In this document: one piece after another, positions 47,759 through 59,076 of the stretch
Layout of the letters: each line of letters begins with the position of its first letter
Numbering within the stretch: the stretch's first letter is position 1
Assembly: GCA_005281725.1 (NCBI GenBank)
Contig: SSBO01000012.1
Coordinates: 5,822,602-5,886,601, forward strand
Length of the DNA: 64,000 nt
Direction of reading: 5' to 3'
DNA from: Wuchereria bancrofti
Taxonomy: Eukaryota > Nematoda > Chromadorea > Rhabditida > Onchocercidae
Translations under genes and position numbers: made by a program
The notes under the pieces: generated by a model
Told to the model about the DNA's origin: nothing
Database searches by the model: none
Seen by the model: the letters and a program-made list of their open reading frames with translations, nothing else

Positions 47759-50700
47759 CTTAGAAAGTATGTTCGTACGGTAAATAATGTTTCACAGAGA
47801 TTAATTTCATCTCGAATTGCTTGTGTTGTACAACCGATGAAATCAACAATTGGCCGTGGTATAGCTTCAACTAAAAATTTAAAAAAAGATTTGCATAAAA
47901 GTTTCAGGAAATTTTTTTTCTTTTCTTTTCTTTTGCTATTTTTTTCTTCGTTGTAATTTTAACTTATTTTAGCTATAAAAATAAAATGTTACTTCGATGA
48001 GTCATCAAAAATAAATTATAAATTTTCCAAATGTATTTTGCATTTATGATTATTGCGTCTTTTCCTTCTTTCTTTCTTTCTTTTTCAGTAAAAATTTCAA
48101 ATATTTATTTTTATTCAATCGTTTATTAGAAAATTTATTAATTTTTCTGTTAAGCTAAAATTTCACTCAGTACCACCACCACATTTCATATTTATAATAA
48201 TTAACAGGTTTAAAATTAAATTTTAATAATAATATATTGTCTACTTTGTTACTATATGTTAACTGACAAAAATTAACTATTATTAACTTATTACACAAAT
48301 TTTCTACATTATCTTACTTGTGACGATCGTATAGGTAAAAAATTTTTGGTTGAAATAAACGATTTAATTTTATTCAAATTAAAAATTTAACTCTCTTAAC
48401 AACTCTTAACAATATCAATAAAAATATTCCTAATAATCTTATAATATTAATAAAAATCTGAAAGAAAAAAAGTTTTTCCTTTTTTGAAGCCACAAGCATA
48501 TAACAATAATTAATTATATTATTAAAATTTGAGGAAATAAAATTAAAAAGAGAAGTTAAAAAAAGGAAAATATTTTTTGGGAATAAACTAAAGTGAATGA
48601 ATAAATAAATGAATGACTGATCTTAAAAGATAAAATAAATTCCATCATCCATTAACAAAAATATGATCAAAATCAAAAAAAAAACTGACAATTAATTTAT
48701 TTAAATGGATTGAAAATTGAAACCTTTAATTGCATGTATATGAGAATGTAGAATTAGCGGTCGATCGCCTTCTAATATCAAACCATCATAAACATTACTG
48801 CCAGCATTATTTGATAGAAAATTATCGAATGCGAAAGTTGCAAAGTTTGATTCACCGCTAGCAATAGCGCCATCACTACTGCTACTATCACTACTTATTC
48901 CTATAATATTTCAATTTTTATTTTTTTATGAAAATATTTGAGAAAAACTATTTAATTATATAAGAATTTTTGAGCAAAATAATACCAAAAAAAAGGAAAA
49001 AAGCTAAATTTTATGTAAAATAAGCATATTTTATTTTATTTAATAAAATAAAAGATATATGTGAAGTTTTCTTTTTCTTACATCATAACTTTTATTTATG
49101 GAAATGTTTTGAAAAGAAAAAATGATAGAAAAATGCATGATAATTAAAATTGGAAAAAAATGATTCAATTACACCTGAATGATGACTACTGATAATTCGA
49201 TCAGGACTAATATAACTGTTATAGCGATTTGTAAAAAGATGAGAAATACCACTATCATAAGATAATTGCCTTTTTGGTTCCCCTTCTAATATCAGTTTCG
49301 AATTTGTTGCTTCCATATCATTCAATTCTGTATGATAAAGAAAAATTTTGCATATATCAATATTATTTTTCAAATGTTAATTTAATTAATTGATTCACTA
49401 ACTAATATTTGTAAACAAAAAAATTTTAATAAATTTTATGATGTAAAATTGCGCATTTTAAAATTTCTTTAATAGCCAAAATTGTTTTTTAAACCAAAAA
49501 CCTACTTTAGTTATTTAATGCTTGTTGTATTCTTTTTATTCAAAAACTTATTTTATATTTATTTTGTTCTGAAAACTTATTTTAGTTTTAAAACATATGA
49601 AATTAGCAATTAGTTTATTATTATGATTTCATTTACATCACTATAATGGTATCGCTTATTTCAATTCTACCATTTTTAACTATCTTATTCATCTTTTAAT
49701 GAATTAGCTTATTCATTTTTTTAAATTGCTAATTTCGGATAAGTTCAAAGAAAGAAAAGAAAAGATTAAAAGAAGTAAAAAACTCTTCTAAGATATGCTT
49801 TTAATTAGTGAAAAATTCAAAGAGCCACAATTTGTTAATGAACTTTTTAGTCATATTTCTGACGATAATTAAACTAAAAAGTTGAAATTCATCAGAAGAA
49901 AAATTAAGTGATAAGAATTAAGAAAATCAAACCTGGATATAGTACCCTATTTTTATTCAGTGATTGTTTATCATTATTACTCTCATCATTCTTTTTCATT
50001 ATTGAAACAACAGATGTTGAGCCAAGTTTAATTTTTACGGTCGTAATTGTACGTTTTGTTCCATTTTCATAAATTAATGTATCATCTTCATTATTATGAT
50101 CTTCTGATCTAAATTATTTTTAATAAATTTTATTTTTTAATTCATTTCAAAAAAGAAAGTGAAAATGTAACAATAATTTTATTATTACTAAACAAAACAT
50201 ATATAATAGTGATAATGAATGTTTGTACCCTGTTAAATTTGGTGAGAAATGCTGGTAACAATCAGCGCTACTACTAGCATCACCATCACCGCAGTCATCA
50301 TATTTATTACTTGCAATAAATGATCTTTCTTCATCAAAATTATCACTTATAATTCTTGTTGTAACAGAACTCATTTGTGCTTCTGCATCAATTGCATCAA
50401 TATATGCATATTCATCCTGTAATATTAATTCATTTCTTTTTTTCAAAAATACTTAGAAAAAAGAGAAATTTTTCATTTAGCATGATAATTTCAAAATTAT
50501 TTTAATTTCATCAATTAATGTGATTCATTATAATATCATAATATTTTATCACAAAAGTTAATATTAATACTACAAAAGTTCTATTAATGCTGCAAGCAAT
50601 ACTAATTCAATACTGGAACATTAAAACTAATTTAAACGCCAAATTAATTCAATACCGGAACACTAAAAAAAAGTTGATCAGGCAAGAATTACACTTAACT

Positions 50701-53700
50701 GAAAATATTTCCATTTTTTAATTATTATAATATCAATGTTTTGTAGCATTTAATCATATTTAGTTGATAATACCTCAATAATTTTATCAATCACATTAGC
50801 TGAAATGTGTAGATCAATATTTTTTGTTTTTTTCTTTCTTAAAATATAATAATAAATAATAACCGCAAAAAATATAATAATAAAAAAATGCAAGAAAAAA
50901 ACATACGATATTTTGATTATTAAAGCTAGTGCTAATTGATGACATACATTGTCGTGATTGATTTCGATGTCGTCGTAATGCTAACATTGATCTATAACAA
51001 AAAAAGGAATACATAAATAAATAAATTTAAATTTACATATTATTATTTTAGTAATTATAAATTGTTCAGTTTTATCATATCATAAAAACGAAAGAAATTA
51101 AAAACAAAAACTTACATACCTAAAAGATGCGCAACATTTTTTGCATAATATACCAGAACCTTTGGAATGTAATTCTATATGCTTCCTTAATTCAAAATCA
51201 TTGAAAAAACGTTGTGGACACATTTCGCATTGTAATGATAATTGTTCTAATTCATTATGTTGAGCATCATGTCGACTAAGATAGCCACGTGTTGGAAATT
51301 GTAATTTACATTTGCGACATTGATAGAGCTTNAATGTGTGAAAATTTTAATATGAAAATCTAACAATAATTTTATTATTACTAAATGAAACATATATAAT
51401 AGTGATAATGAATGTTTGTACCTTGTTAAATTTGATGAGAAATGCTGATAACAATCAGCGCTACTACTAGCATCACCATCACCGCAGTCATCATTTTTAT
51501 CACTTGCAATAAATGACCTTCCTTCATCAAAATTATCACTTATAATTTCTGTTGTTACAGAACTCATTTGTACTTCTGCATCAATTGCATCAATATATGC
51601 ATATTCATCCTGTAATATTAATTCATTCCTTTTTTTTCAAAAATACAAAAAGAAAAGAAAAATTTCATAATAATAATAATAATTTAGCATAATAACTTTA
51701 AAACTATTTCAAATTCGTAAATTAATAATGTCACAATATTTTACCATAAAAGTTAATATTAATACTATAAAAGTTCTATTAATGCTGCAAGCAATACTAA
51801 TTCAATAACGGAACACTAAAAAAAATGGATCGGGCAAGAATTACTAACTGAAAACATTTCCATTTTTTAACTTATTCATTCATTATAATATCAATGTTTT
51901 GTAGCATTTAATCATATTTAATTGACAACACCTCAATAATTTTATCAATCACATTAATTGAAATGTACAGATCAATATTTTTTGTTTTTTTCCTCCTTAA
52001 AGTATAATAACAATAAATAGTAACTGCAAAAAAATATAATAATAATAAAATGCAAAAAGAAAAAAACATACGATATTTTGATTATTAAACCTAGTGCTAA
52101 TTGATGACATACATTGTCGTGATTGATTTCGATGTCGTCGTAATGCTAACATTGATCTATAACAAAAAAAGGAATACATAAATAAATCAGTTTAAATTTA
52201 CATATTATTATTTCAATAATTCCAAATTGTTCAGTTTTATCATATCATAAAAACGAAAGAAATTAAAAACAAAAACTTACATACCTAAAAGATGCGCAAC
52301 ATTTTTTGCATAATATACCAGAACCTTTGGAATGTAATTCTATATGCTTCCTTAATTCAAAATCATTGAAAAAACGTTGTGGACACATTTCGCATTGTAA
52401 TGATAATTGTTCTAATTCATTATGTTGAGCATCATGTCGACTAAGATAGCCACGTGTTGGAAATTGTAATTTACATTTGCGACATTGATAGAGCTTCAAT
52501 GAATATACATATATTAAATTTAATTAATTAACACATTTCTTACTTTTATTATTTAAATTATCAAAAAGAAAAGGAAAAAACAAAAAAAACACAAAAGTTA
52601 TTATCAAAAATTATTCGGTATTTGTTATTACCAAAAAAAAGAAAAAATTAAACAATAACAATAACCGAAAAAAAAATTAATATTTATGGTAAGAGAGAAA
52701 TGAATTTGATTTATTAAAATGAAAATTTATTCATTCAATAATTAATTTGACAACAAAAAAAAATTTTTATAGTATGAGAGAAGTGAATTGATTTATTAAA
52801 ATGAAAATTTGACAAATTTTGTAAATCAAAAATAATTACAACAAATGCTCATTAAGTATTATTTATTTAAATATATTATCTATTTAAGAGAATAATTACA
52901 TTTTATTTATTGTAATTAATCATTTTTTCATTTATAATTTAAAAAGTTTTTTTACCTTATTCCTATATTTTTGTAAGTAATTATCGATAACAGGTTGTTT
53001 TAAAAATCGTTTTGGCGCAATTGGTTCATGCAATTCAATTTGTTGTTTCACTGCTAATACTTCGGATGCAATTGCTTCAATTGGAATATCAATTGATTCA
53101 ATATGGTCAATTGGTTTACTTGATATGGTGAAATTTGATCGTCGACTGCAAAAATAAAAATCTTTTATGTAAATATAAAATACAAATAAGAAAAAAGAAT
53201 TAAAAAAATATTTTGTAATATGTTATTTGATTACTTACATATTTGTAATAATAATAGTAATAAGACATTATAATCGATTATGCTTAAATTAAAATTTGGA
53301 AATTTTTGATATTTTAAAAGATGAATAAGGAGGCCATACCATAATCTTTTCCATGAAACAAAAAAGTTACAAATGTTCAGTCTTGAATTTGATCGAAATA
53401 TTTGACTTTCATGTTTTCAAGAAAAAAAGAAAAAATTAGATCAAACGGACCTAAAAAAATTGCCAAAATCGGATTGAGCAAACTCTTCCGATGTTTGCTG
53501 CAATGACAATTCTCGTGTGTCAAACAGATTTAAATGATTGACAGTTAAACGATACATCAATCGTTTGTTAAATAGTCTGGAAAATACAAAGAAAAAAAGG
53601 AGAGAAAGAGAAAAGCAGGAAGAAAAAGGTTAAAAAAAGAAAAAAAACGAAATAAAACGACTAACAAATTGCCATTTTTGGTACGATCCGGACATTTATG

Positions 53701-55963
53701 CTGGTACAGATTTGATCGAAATTTGTAAGTCTGAAAAAATAAAAAATAAGGAAAAAAAAACAAAAAAGCAAATTTAAAAAGTTTTTCTCCTTTTTTCTTT
53801 CTTTTTTTTGAAAAAATAACAACCTAATAATAAAAAAGAAGGAAGAAAATAGAGAAAATAATGAATGAATTTGAAAGAAAAAAATTGTAAACAAATTTAA
53901 TAAAAAAATAAAACATACTATAAAAATCATAAAATTATGTATATGTAATATTTTAAAATTATATGAAAGGCATATGGTGGCTCTTTTTTTAAAGCAGATT
54001 TGTAATTTTATCAAATTTGATAGAGTTAAAAAATGAAAAGGAAAAAAGAAAAACAAATAAATAAATTTAAGGAGTGAAAATAATGATAAAAGAATGATAA
54101 ATGCAACCGACTGAATGCTTTTTTCTTACCTAATTAATTAATTAAAAGATGTATTATTTTCTTCGTTTTCCACTTACTGTCACTAATTAACACTCATTAA
54201 CAACCTACGCATCCTTCTCCACATTTTTTTTAAATTAATGATAACCTAATAACATCATTGGTCCTATATTTTCATTCTAACACATTTTTAGCACGCAAAT
54301 TCCATCCTATAATTTATTACACATTCATTTTTAATTACATCTTTCTAATTAATTAGTTAATTATCGATTAATGATATCTAAATTTTTAAATGAATTATTA
54401 ACTCAGCTATATAGAATTTTTTCTTTCCTAATCAACGCAAAATTTTTGTTTATACACATTGCTATGTAAATGAAATTAAATTTTAATATTAATAAACAAA
54501 ATTTTGGTAGTGATAAGTGATAAAATTTGCATAGAATGATTTTTACAAAAAAAAAAAAAATTAGAATTTAATATTAAGTGAAATAAATATGAGACAAAAG
54601 ACGTAAAACAAATTGAACTATTCTTCAAAAAATTGCTGTTTTTTTTTAATTTGCTGATAAGAAAAGAAAAATCCACGCATAGCTAAATTGTAAAAAAATT
54701 TTTTTTATGAATAAATGAAATTTAAAAATTTTCGGAAAAAAATTTTTTTCCTAATAGATGGAATTGTATGAACAATAAGATATATAGTTTTATACGTAGT
54801 ATTTTTCTTTTTGTTTTTGTTTTTTCTTTCCTCCCTTATTCATATCATAAATTATTAAATGATATTCTAATTAAAAAAAAAAGAAATTGAATAAAACCTT
54901 ATAACAAAATTTGCATTTAAATGGTCGATCATTGGAATGCTTTACTGCGTGTTGTTTAAGATACCACACCGAATTGAATAATTTACCGCAATCTTTGCAT
55001 GCACATTGCTGATTCTTCTCTAATGTTATATTAACATTGTCCACCTCGGTTGGACTAATTACAACTGGTGCTACTGTAGCTTCTGTTGATTGGCTCTGTT
55101 ATATGAAAAAAAAGAAAGGAAAACAAAAAATTACTCATTTGATTTATTTTTTTCTCTTCTTTTTTTCTTTCTAACACTTTATTTTTACATAATATTCAAA
55201 AGAAAAAAATTTCCCAATAGAACAACTTTTCATTTTTACATTTTTGATATTTCTTGCTTTTTCTTTCTTGCTCTAATTATTTTGTTTTTATTTAATATTT
55301 AAAAAAATTTTGACAATATTTTAGACATCAAAGAAAAAAATTAATGCAAAAAAATATTTATGTCATCAATGTTTCATTGCTTTAAAAAAAAATAAAAAAG
55401 AAAAACATTTAAATTGGTGAATGGAGTGAAACAAAATGATTTAATCGTTCTCATTTAATCAAATAATTAAGTACAGAATAATGCAATCATTCATTATTTA
55501 TTCAGTATTTCAATAATGCAATTATTGTAATTGTCAATAATTCTTAATAAATTTTACTTATAAAAGAGAACAAAAATCTAAATCGTAAAGTTACTAATAA
55601 CATCCATATCTTAACTTTTATTAAACACTGAGATTGATTTAAAAACAATAAACAGTAATCAATTAAGATAATAATAATAATTAATAATAATAATAATAGT
55701 AATAACAATAATAACAACGAAATATACAAATTTCGTTTTCAATAAATCATTTTTAATTATGAATGTATTCGAATTATAAGACAAATTAAAAATTTTCATT
55801 AATAAAAAAAGAAAAAAATTATGGAAATTGAAATACCATTCGAACATCGTTTAAATTCAAATATTGCTGTTCAATTTGCATCATCATGCTAGCTAAACGA
55901 CGATGCTTTTTCGTTACAATAAAATCTAGCAAATTTGAATTTCGCGTTTTCGTCGCATCTTCT
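47759..55963 (-). CDS. C2H2 zinc-finger protein gene, multi-exon
   Basis: Minus-strand gene reconstructed from splice sites and phase. In order: A 55837-55963, B 54898-55095, C 53666-53730, D 53451-53576, E 52956-53145, F 52285-52493, G 52072-52156 (second copies F' and G' at 51120-51328 and 50907-50991), tentative H 50774-50833, I 50229-50416, J 49933-50108, K 49175-49327, L 48724-48900, M from 47870. Phases match at A-G and I-M; H rests on a weak acceptor. About 615 residues. Fingers: CKDCGKLFNSVWYLKQHAVKH (split here only by layout) in B; an atypical C2HC spanning B and C; two canonical fingers in F; a CCHC type across F and G. The C-terminal half (I-L) is acidic and Ser/Asn-rich. Probably a DNA-binding nuclear regulator; the specific family is not recognised. 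The 5' end lies beyond the window or is missing, and the true 3' end is unknown. Confidence 0.8.
47779..47870 (-). CDS. Zinc-finger gene exon M (last exon seen)
   Basis: An AATTTTTAG acceptor, then VEAIPRPIVDFIGCTTQAIR and DEINLCETLFT. Either a GTACGA donor follows at 47779 (phase 0), or the frame continues through VRTYFLR to a GTTCTT donor near 47759 (phase 2) or to a stop about 16 codons on. The true end is undecided. Confidence 0.7.
48724..48900 (-). CDS. Zinc-finger gene exon L
   Basis: Acceptor ATATTATAG, donor GTTTCA. A Ser-rich start (GISSDSSSSDGAIASGESNF) is followed by FDNFLSNNAGSNVYDGLILE and a His-rich end (LHSHIHAIK). Phases fit K and M. Confidence 0.85.
49175..49327 (-). CDS. 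Zinc-finger gene exon K
   Basis: Acceptor CATACAG, donor GTGTAA; 51 codons including LNDMEATNSKLILEGEPKRQ and LSYDSGISHLFTNRYNSYIS. The entry phase completes a split codon from J. No domain recognised. Confidence 0.85.
49933..50108 (-). CDS. Zinc-finger gene exon J
   Basis: Acceptor ATAATTTAG, donor GTTTGA. It encodes SEDHNNEDDTLIYENGTKRT then a Val/Lys-rich strand-like part and Asn/Ser-rich SIMKKNDESNNDKQSLNKN. Entry and exit phases fit I and K. Confidence 0.85.
50229..50416 (-). CDS. Zinc-finger gene exon I (haplotype 1)
   Basis: A TATTACAG acceptor and GTACAA donor. It encodes an acidic segment (DEYAYIDAIDAEAQMSSVTT; SFIASNKYDDCGDGDASSSA) ending SPNLTG. The exit phase 2 matches exon J. 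Confidence 0.85.
50774..50833 (-). CDS. Zinc-finger gene exon H, tentative
   Basis: A 20-codon segment (KKTKNIDLHISANVIDKIIE) with a GTATTA donor would keep phase 0 between G and I if the weak AAAG acceptor is used. The stronger TTTCAG inside it gives a stop in phase. In the second haplotype (about 51916-51975) the TTTCAG is TTTCAA and the alternative acceptor is out of phase. The exon may be skipped or unreal. Confidence 0.3.
50907..50991 (-). CDS. Zinc-finger gene exon G', second copy
   Basis: Equivalent of 52072-52156 with an AGG to AGC codon change. Same splice sites and length (85 bases). Confidence 0.8.
51120..51328 (-). CDS. Zinc-finger gene exon F', second copy
   Basis: Same coding sequence as 52285-52493. 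The contig ends three bases beyond the exon (N at 51332), so its acceptor is not visible. It belongs to the haplotype that continues into exon J. Confidence 0.8.
51422..51609 (-). CDS. Zinc-finger gene exon I, haplotype 2 copy
   Basis: Diverged copy of 50229-50416 with the same length (188 bases), acceptor and donor positions, but several amino-acid changes (for example T-R to T-E, P to S, Y to N). Its donor lets it leave in phase 2, which cannot join the phase-0 exon F' that follows on the minus strand. It is therefore best read as an allelic copy and not as an extra exon. Confidence 0.75.
52072..52156 (-). CDS. Zinc-finger gene exon G
   Basis: A TTGTTATAG acceptor and GTATGT donor. It completes the finger opened in F: ...FRSMLALRRHRNQSRQC, giving C-x2-C-x12-H-x6-C, a CCHC-type finger. 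The copy at 50907-50991 differs by one residue (S for R in SISTxFNNQN). Confidence 0.85.
52285..52493 (-). CDS. Zinc-finger gene exon F
   Basis: Enters in phase 0 after a CATTGAAG acceptor. It encodes two canonical fingers, CRKCKLQFPTRGYLSRHDAQ-H and CEMCPQRFFNDFELRKHIEL-H, both C-x2-C-x12-H-x3-H. It then opens a third finger with CKKC before a GTATGT donor. The copy at 51120-51328 is identical in coding sequence. Confidence 0.9.
52956..53145 (-). CDS. Zinc-finger gene exon E
   Basis: Acceptor TTTTTGCAG, donor GTAAAA, phase-compatible with D and leaving in phase 0. It encodes SRRSNFTISSKPIDHIESID and a helical continuation (EVLAVKQQIELHEPIAPKRF) ending in KYRNK. No domain recognised. Confidence 0.8.
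53451..53576 (-). CDS. Zinc-finger gene exon D
   Basis: Acceptor ATTTTCCAG, donor after TTTTTTTAG. Entry phase matches exon C and the exon keeps one open frame (LFNKRLMYRLTVNHLNLFDT, then RELSLQQTSEEFAQSDFGNF). No domain; a linker between finger clusters. Confidence 0.75.
53666..53730 (-). CDS. Zinc-finger gene exon C
   Basis: A TTTTTTCAG acceptor and GTTAGT donor, entering in phase 0 and leaving in phase 2. It completes the second finger: TYKFRSNLYQHKCPDR. With CKFC from exon B the spacing is C-x2-C-x12-H-x-C, so the fourth ligand is unusual (H-K-C and not H-x3-H). It ends in a short TKNGN tail. Confidence 0.8.
54898..55095 (-). CDS. Zinc-finger gene exon B
   Basis: Acceptor ATATAACAG, donor GTTTTA, phase 0 on both sides. 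An acidic linker (SPTEVDNVNITLEKN) precedes a C2H2 finger with C-x2-C-x12-H-x3-H (CKDCGKLFNSVWYLKQ then HAVKH). The canonical-looking linker SNDRPFK leads into the CKFC of a second finger, which continues in exon C. Confidence 0.85.
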
Positions 55964-56653
55964 CTTTATTATCATAAAAATCTCCTCAAGAATTAATTGT
56001 TCATTCAAATTAACATAAAATAATTACAAGATATTATAGCGATTTTTTTTAATATTATTAATTCATTGCAATTCAATTTTTGACATAATTGATTGTATCG
56101 CTTTTTCTCTCTTATTTATATTTTATAATCTTTTATGAAAGCTTAAAACAAAAAAAAATAAAAAATCATTAGTATGCATAAATTAAAAAACAAATGAAAA
56201 AAAGAAAAATTATTTCAAAGCGTAAACAATTAATTAAAGGAATAGCGCCAATATAACAATCTTTTTAAAAGCAATTCACTCGAAATTACATCAATATTTT
56301 AATTAAAATTGACTAAAATAAAAAAAGAAAGAGAAAAATTTCCAAATAATCAAACAATGAGAAAAAAAGAGACTGAAATTTTTTTCCCTTTGCAAATCCT
56401 GCATTAAAGAATGATTTCAAAACATTTATTAAAAAAATTTTAACATTCATTTTTCTACCTGAATGTTATTCATAAAATCTTAAGGTAAAATCTTTATTTA
56501 AACTATTTAAAAAAATTCATTTATCATATAAATCAGTAATTATTTTTGTTTTCTATAAGATGTCAATTTAATCACAATATTCTCATTCCATTTTTTTTCT
56601 TTTTTTTGCTAATTATTCATATAGCATAATAAATATTCAAATATTAAGAAACT
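55643..56653 (+). repeat. Contig end, present three times in two orientations
   Basis: Repeated inverted within 56655-57870 and directly, from its 55685 equivalent, at 57872-58841, with N at 56654 and 57871. It carries exon A, so the exon appears three times. Confidence 0.9.
55837..55963 (-). CDS. Zinc-finger gene exon A (first exon seen)
   Basis: Encodes EDATKTRNSNLLDFIVTKKH then RRLASMMMQIEQQYLNLNDV, a basic patch followed by a helical Gln/Leu stretch, and ends in ATG before a GTATTT donor (phase 0). The acceptor side is weak (AAAG or AAAGAG) with an in-frame TAA just upstream, so the exon may start at one of the three consecutive ATGs. Copies lie at 57550-57676 (plus) and 58025-58151 (minus). 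Confidence 0.6.
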
Positions 56654-56654
56654 N

Positions 56655-57870
56655 ATTTCAATCATTATCAGTAATAATGCAATGGAAAATAAACATAATT
56701 TGCTTTGAAATATTGTTTTTCGCATGTAATATTTTTAAAAATTAGCACTAAAATTATCAATTAATCAAATTAATTATTATTCTATTAATCATTATCAATT
56801 AATATTACCATTATTCTATTAATTATTATGAAATCCGTTTTTTTTTCACTTTTTTCCATAGTTTCTTAATATTTGAATATTTATTATGCTATATGAATAA
56901 TTAGCAAAAAAAAGAAAAAAAATGGAATGAGAATATTGTGATTAAATTGACATCTTATAGAAAACAAAAATAATTACTGATTTATATGATAAATGAATTT
57001 TTTTAAATAGTTTAAATAAAGATTTTACCTTAAGATTTTATGAATAACATTCAGGTAGAAAAATGAATGTTAAAATTTTTTTAATAAATGTTTTGAAATC
57101 ATTCTTTAATGCAGGATTTGCAAAGGGAAAAAAATTTCAGTCTCTTTTTTTCTCATTGTTTGATTATTTGGAAATTTTTCTCTTTCTTTTTTTATTTTAG
57201 TCAATTTTAATTAAAATATTGATGTAATTTCGAGTGAATTGCTTTTAAAAAGATTGTTATATTGGCGCTATTCCTTTAATTAATTGTTTACGCTTTGAAA
57301 TAATTTTTCTTTTTTTCATTTGTTTTTTAATTTATGCATACTAATGATTTTTTATTTTTTTTTGTTTTAAGCTTTCATAAAAGATTATAAAATATAAATA
57401 AGAGAGAAAAAGCGATACAATCAATTATGTCAAAAATTGAATTGCAATGAATTAATAATATTAAAAAAAATCGCTATAATATCTTGTAATTATTTTATGT
57501 TAATTTGAATGAACAATTAATTCTTGAGGAGATTTTTATGATAATAAAGAGAAGATGCGACGAAAACGCGAAATTCAAATTTGCTAGATTTTATTGTAAC
57601 GAAAAAGCATCGTCGTTTAGCTAGCATGATGATGCAAATTGAACAGCAATATTTGAATTTAAACGATGTTCGAATGGTATTTCAATTTCCATAATTTTTT
57701 TCTTTTTTTATTAATGAAAATTTTTAATTTGTCTTATAATTCGAATACATTCATAATTAAAAATGATTTATTGAAAACGAAATTTGTATATTTCGTTGTT
57801 ATTATTGTTATTACTATTATTATTATTATTAATTATTATTATTATCTTAATTGATTACTGTTTATTGTTT
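56655..57870 (-). repeat. Inverted redundant contig
   Basis: Reverse complement of 55643-56653 plus 58842-59076, bridging both. This is exactly what an overlapping contig placed in the wrong orientation would give. The exon A copy at 57550-57676 (plus) is part of it. Confidence 0.9.
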
Positions 57871-57871
57871 N

Positions 57872-59076
57872 ATAATAATAATAATAGTAATAACAATAAT
57901 AACAACGAAATATACAAATTTCGTTTTCAATAAATCATTTTTAATTATGAATGTATTCGAATTATAAGACAAATTAAAAATTTTCATTAATAAAAAAAGA
58001 AAAAAATTATGGAAATTGAAATACCATTCGAACATCGTTTAAATTCAAATATTGCTGTTCAATTTGCATCATCATGCTAGCTAAACGACGATGCTTTTTC
58101 GTTACAATAAAATCTAGCAAATTTGAATTTCGCGTTTTCGTCGCATCTTCTCTTTATTATCATAAAAATCTCCTCAAGAATTAATTGTTCATTCAAATTA
58201 ACATAAAATAATTACAAGATATTATAGCGATTTTTTTTAATATTATTAATTCATTGCAATTCAATTTTTGACATAATTGATTGTATCGCTTTTTCTCTCT
58301 TATTTATATTTTATAATCTTTTATGAAAGCTTAAAACAAAAAAAAATAAAAAATCATTAGTATGCATAAATTAAAAAACAAATGAAAAAAAGAAAAATTA
58401 TTTCAAAGCGTAAACAATTAATTAAAGGAATAGCGCCAATATAACAATCTTTTTAAAAGCAATTCACTCGAAATTACATCAATATTTTAATTAAAATTGA
58501 CTAAAATAAAAAAAGAAAGAGAAAAATTTCCAAATAATCAAACAATGAGAAAAAAAGAGACTGAAATTTTTTTCCCTTTGCAAATCCTGCATTAAAGAAT
58601 GATTTCAAAACATTTATTAAAAAAATTTTAACATTCATTTTTCTACCTGAATGTTATTCATAAAATCTTAAGGTAAAATCTTTATTTAAACTATTTAAAA
58701 AAATTCATTTATCATATAAATCAGTAATTATTTTTGTTTTCTATAAGATGTCAATTTAATCACAATATTCTCATTCCATTTTTTTTCTTTTTTTTGCTAA
58801 TTATTCATATAGCATAATAAATATTCAAATATTAAGAAACTATGGAAAAAAGTGAAAAAAAAACGGATTTCATAATAATTAATAGAATAATGGTAATATT
58901 CATAATAATTAATAGAATAATGGTAATATTAATTGATAATGATTAATAGAATAATAATTAATTTGATTAATTGATAATTTTAGTGCTAATTTTTAAAAAT
59001 ATTACATGCGAAAAACAATATTTCAAAGCAAATTATGTTTATTTTCCATTGCATTATTACTGATAATGATTGAAAT
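57872..59076 (+). repeat. Direct redundant copy continuing into unique sequence
   Basis: Equivalent of 55685-56653 followed by sequence matching the inverted contig. A 30-bp unit (CATAATAATTAATAGAATAA...) is present twice at 58871-58930 and once in the inverted contig. Confidence 0.9.

Larger units (their letters stand above)
50148..51331 (+). repeat. Diverged duplicate of 51350-52494
   Basis: The two blocks carry the same exons F-G-(H)-I. They differ by many substitutions and small indels in introns and in exon I, but hardly at all in F and G. They are separated by the N at 51332. Divergence is higher than in any other duplicate pair in the window. Confidence 0.85.

Noticed and set aside
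51422..52493. Tandem doubling of zinc-finger exons giving a protein with extra fingers
   Set aside because: The phase between I' and F' is incompatible and an N separates the blocks; alleles explain it better.
57666..57854. Plus-strand frame MFEWYFNF... at 57666 and its minus-strand twin at 55659
   Set aside because: Overlaps the end of exon A and the AT-rich intron in the inverted contig; not an independent gene.
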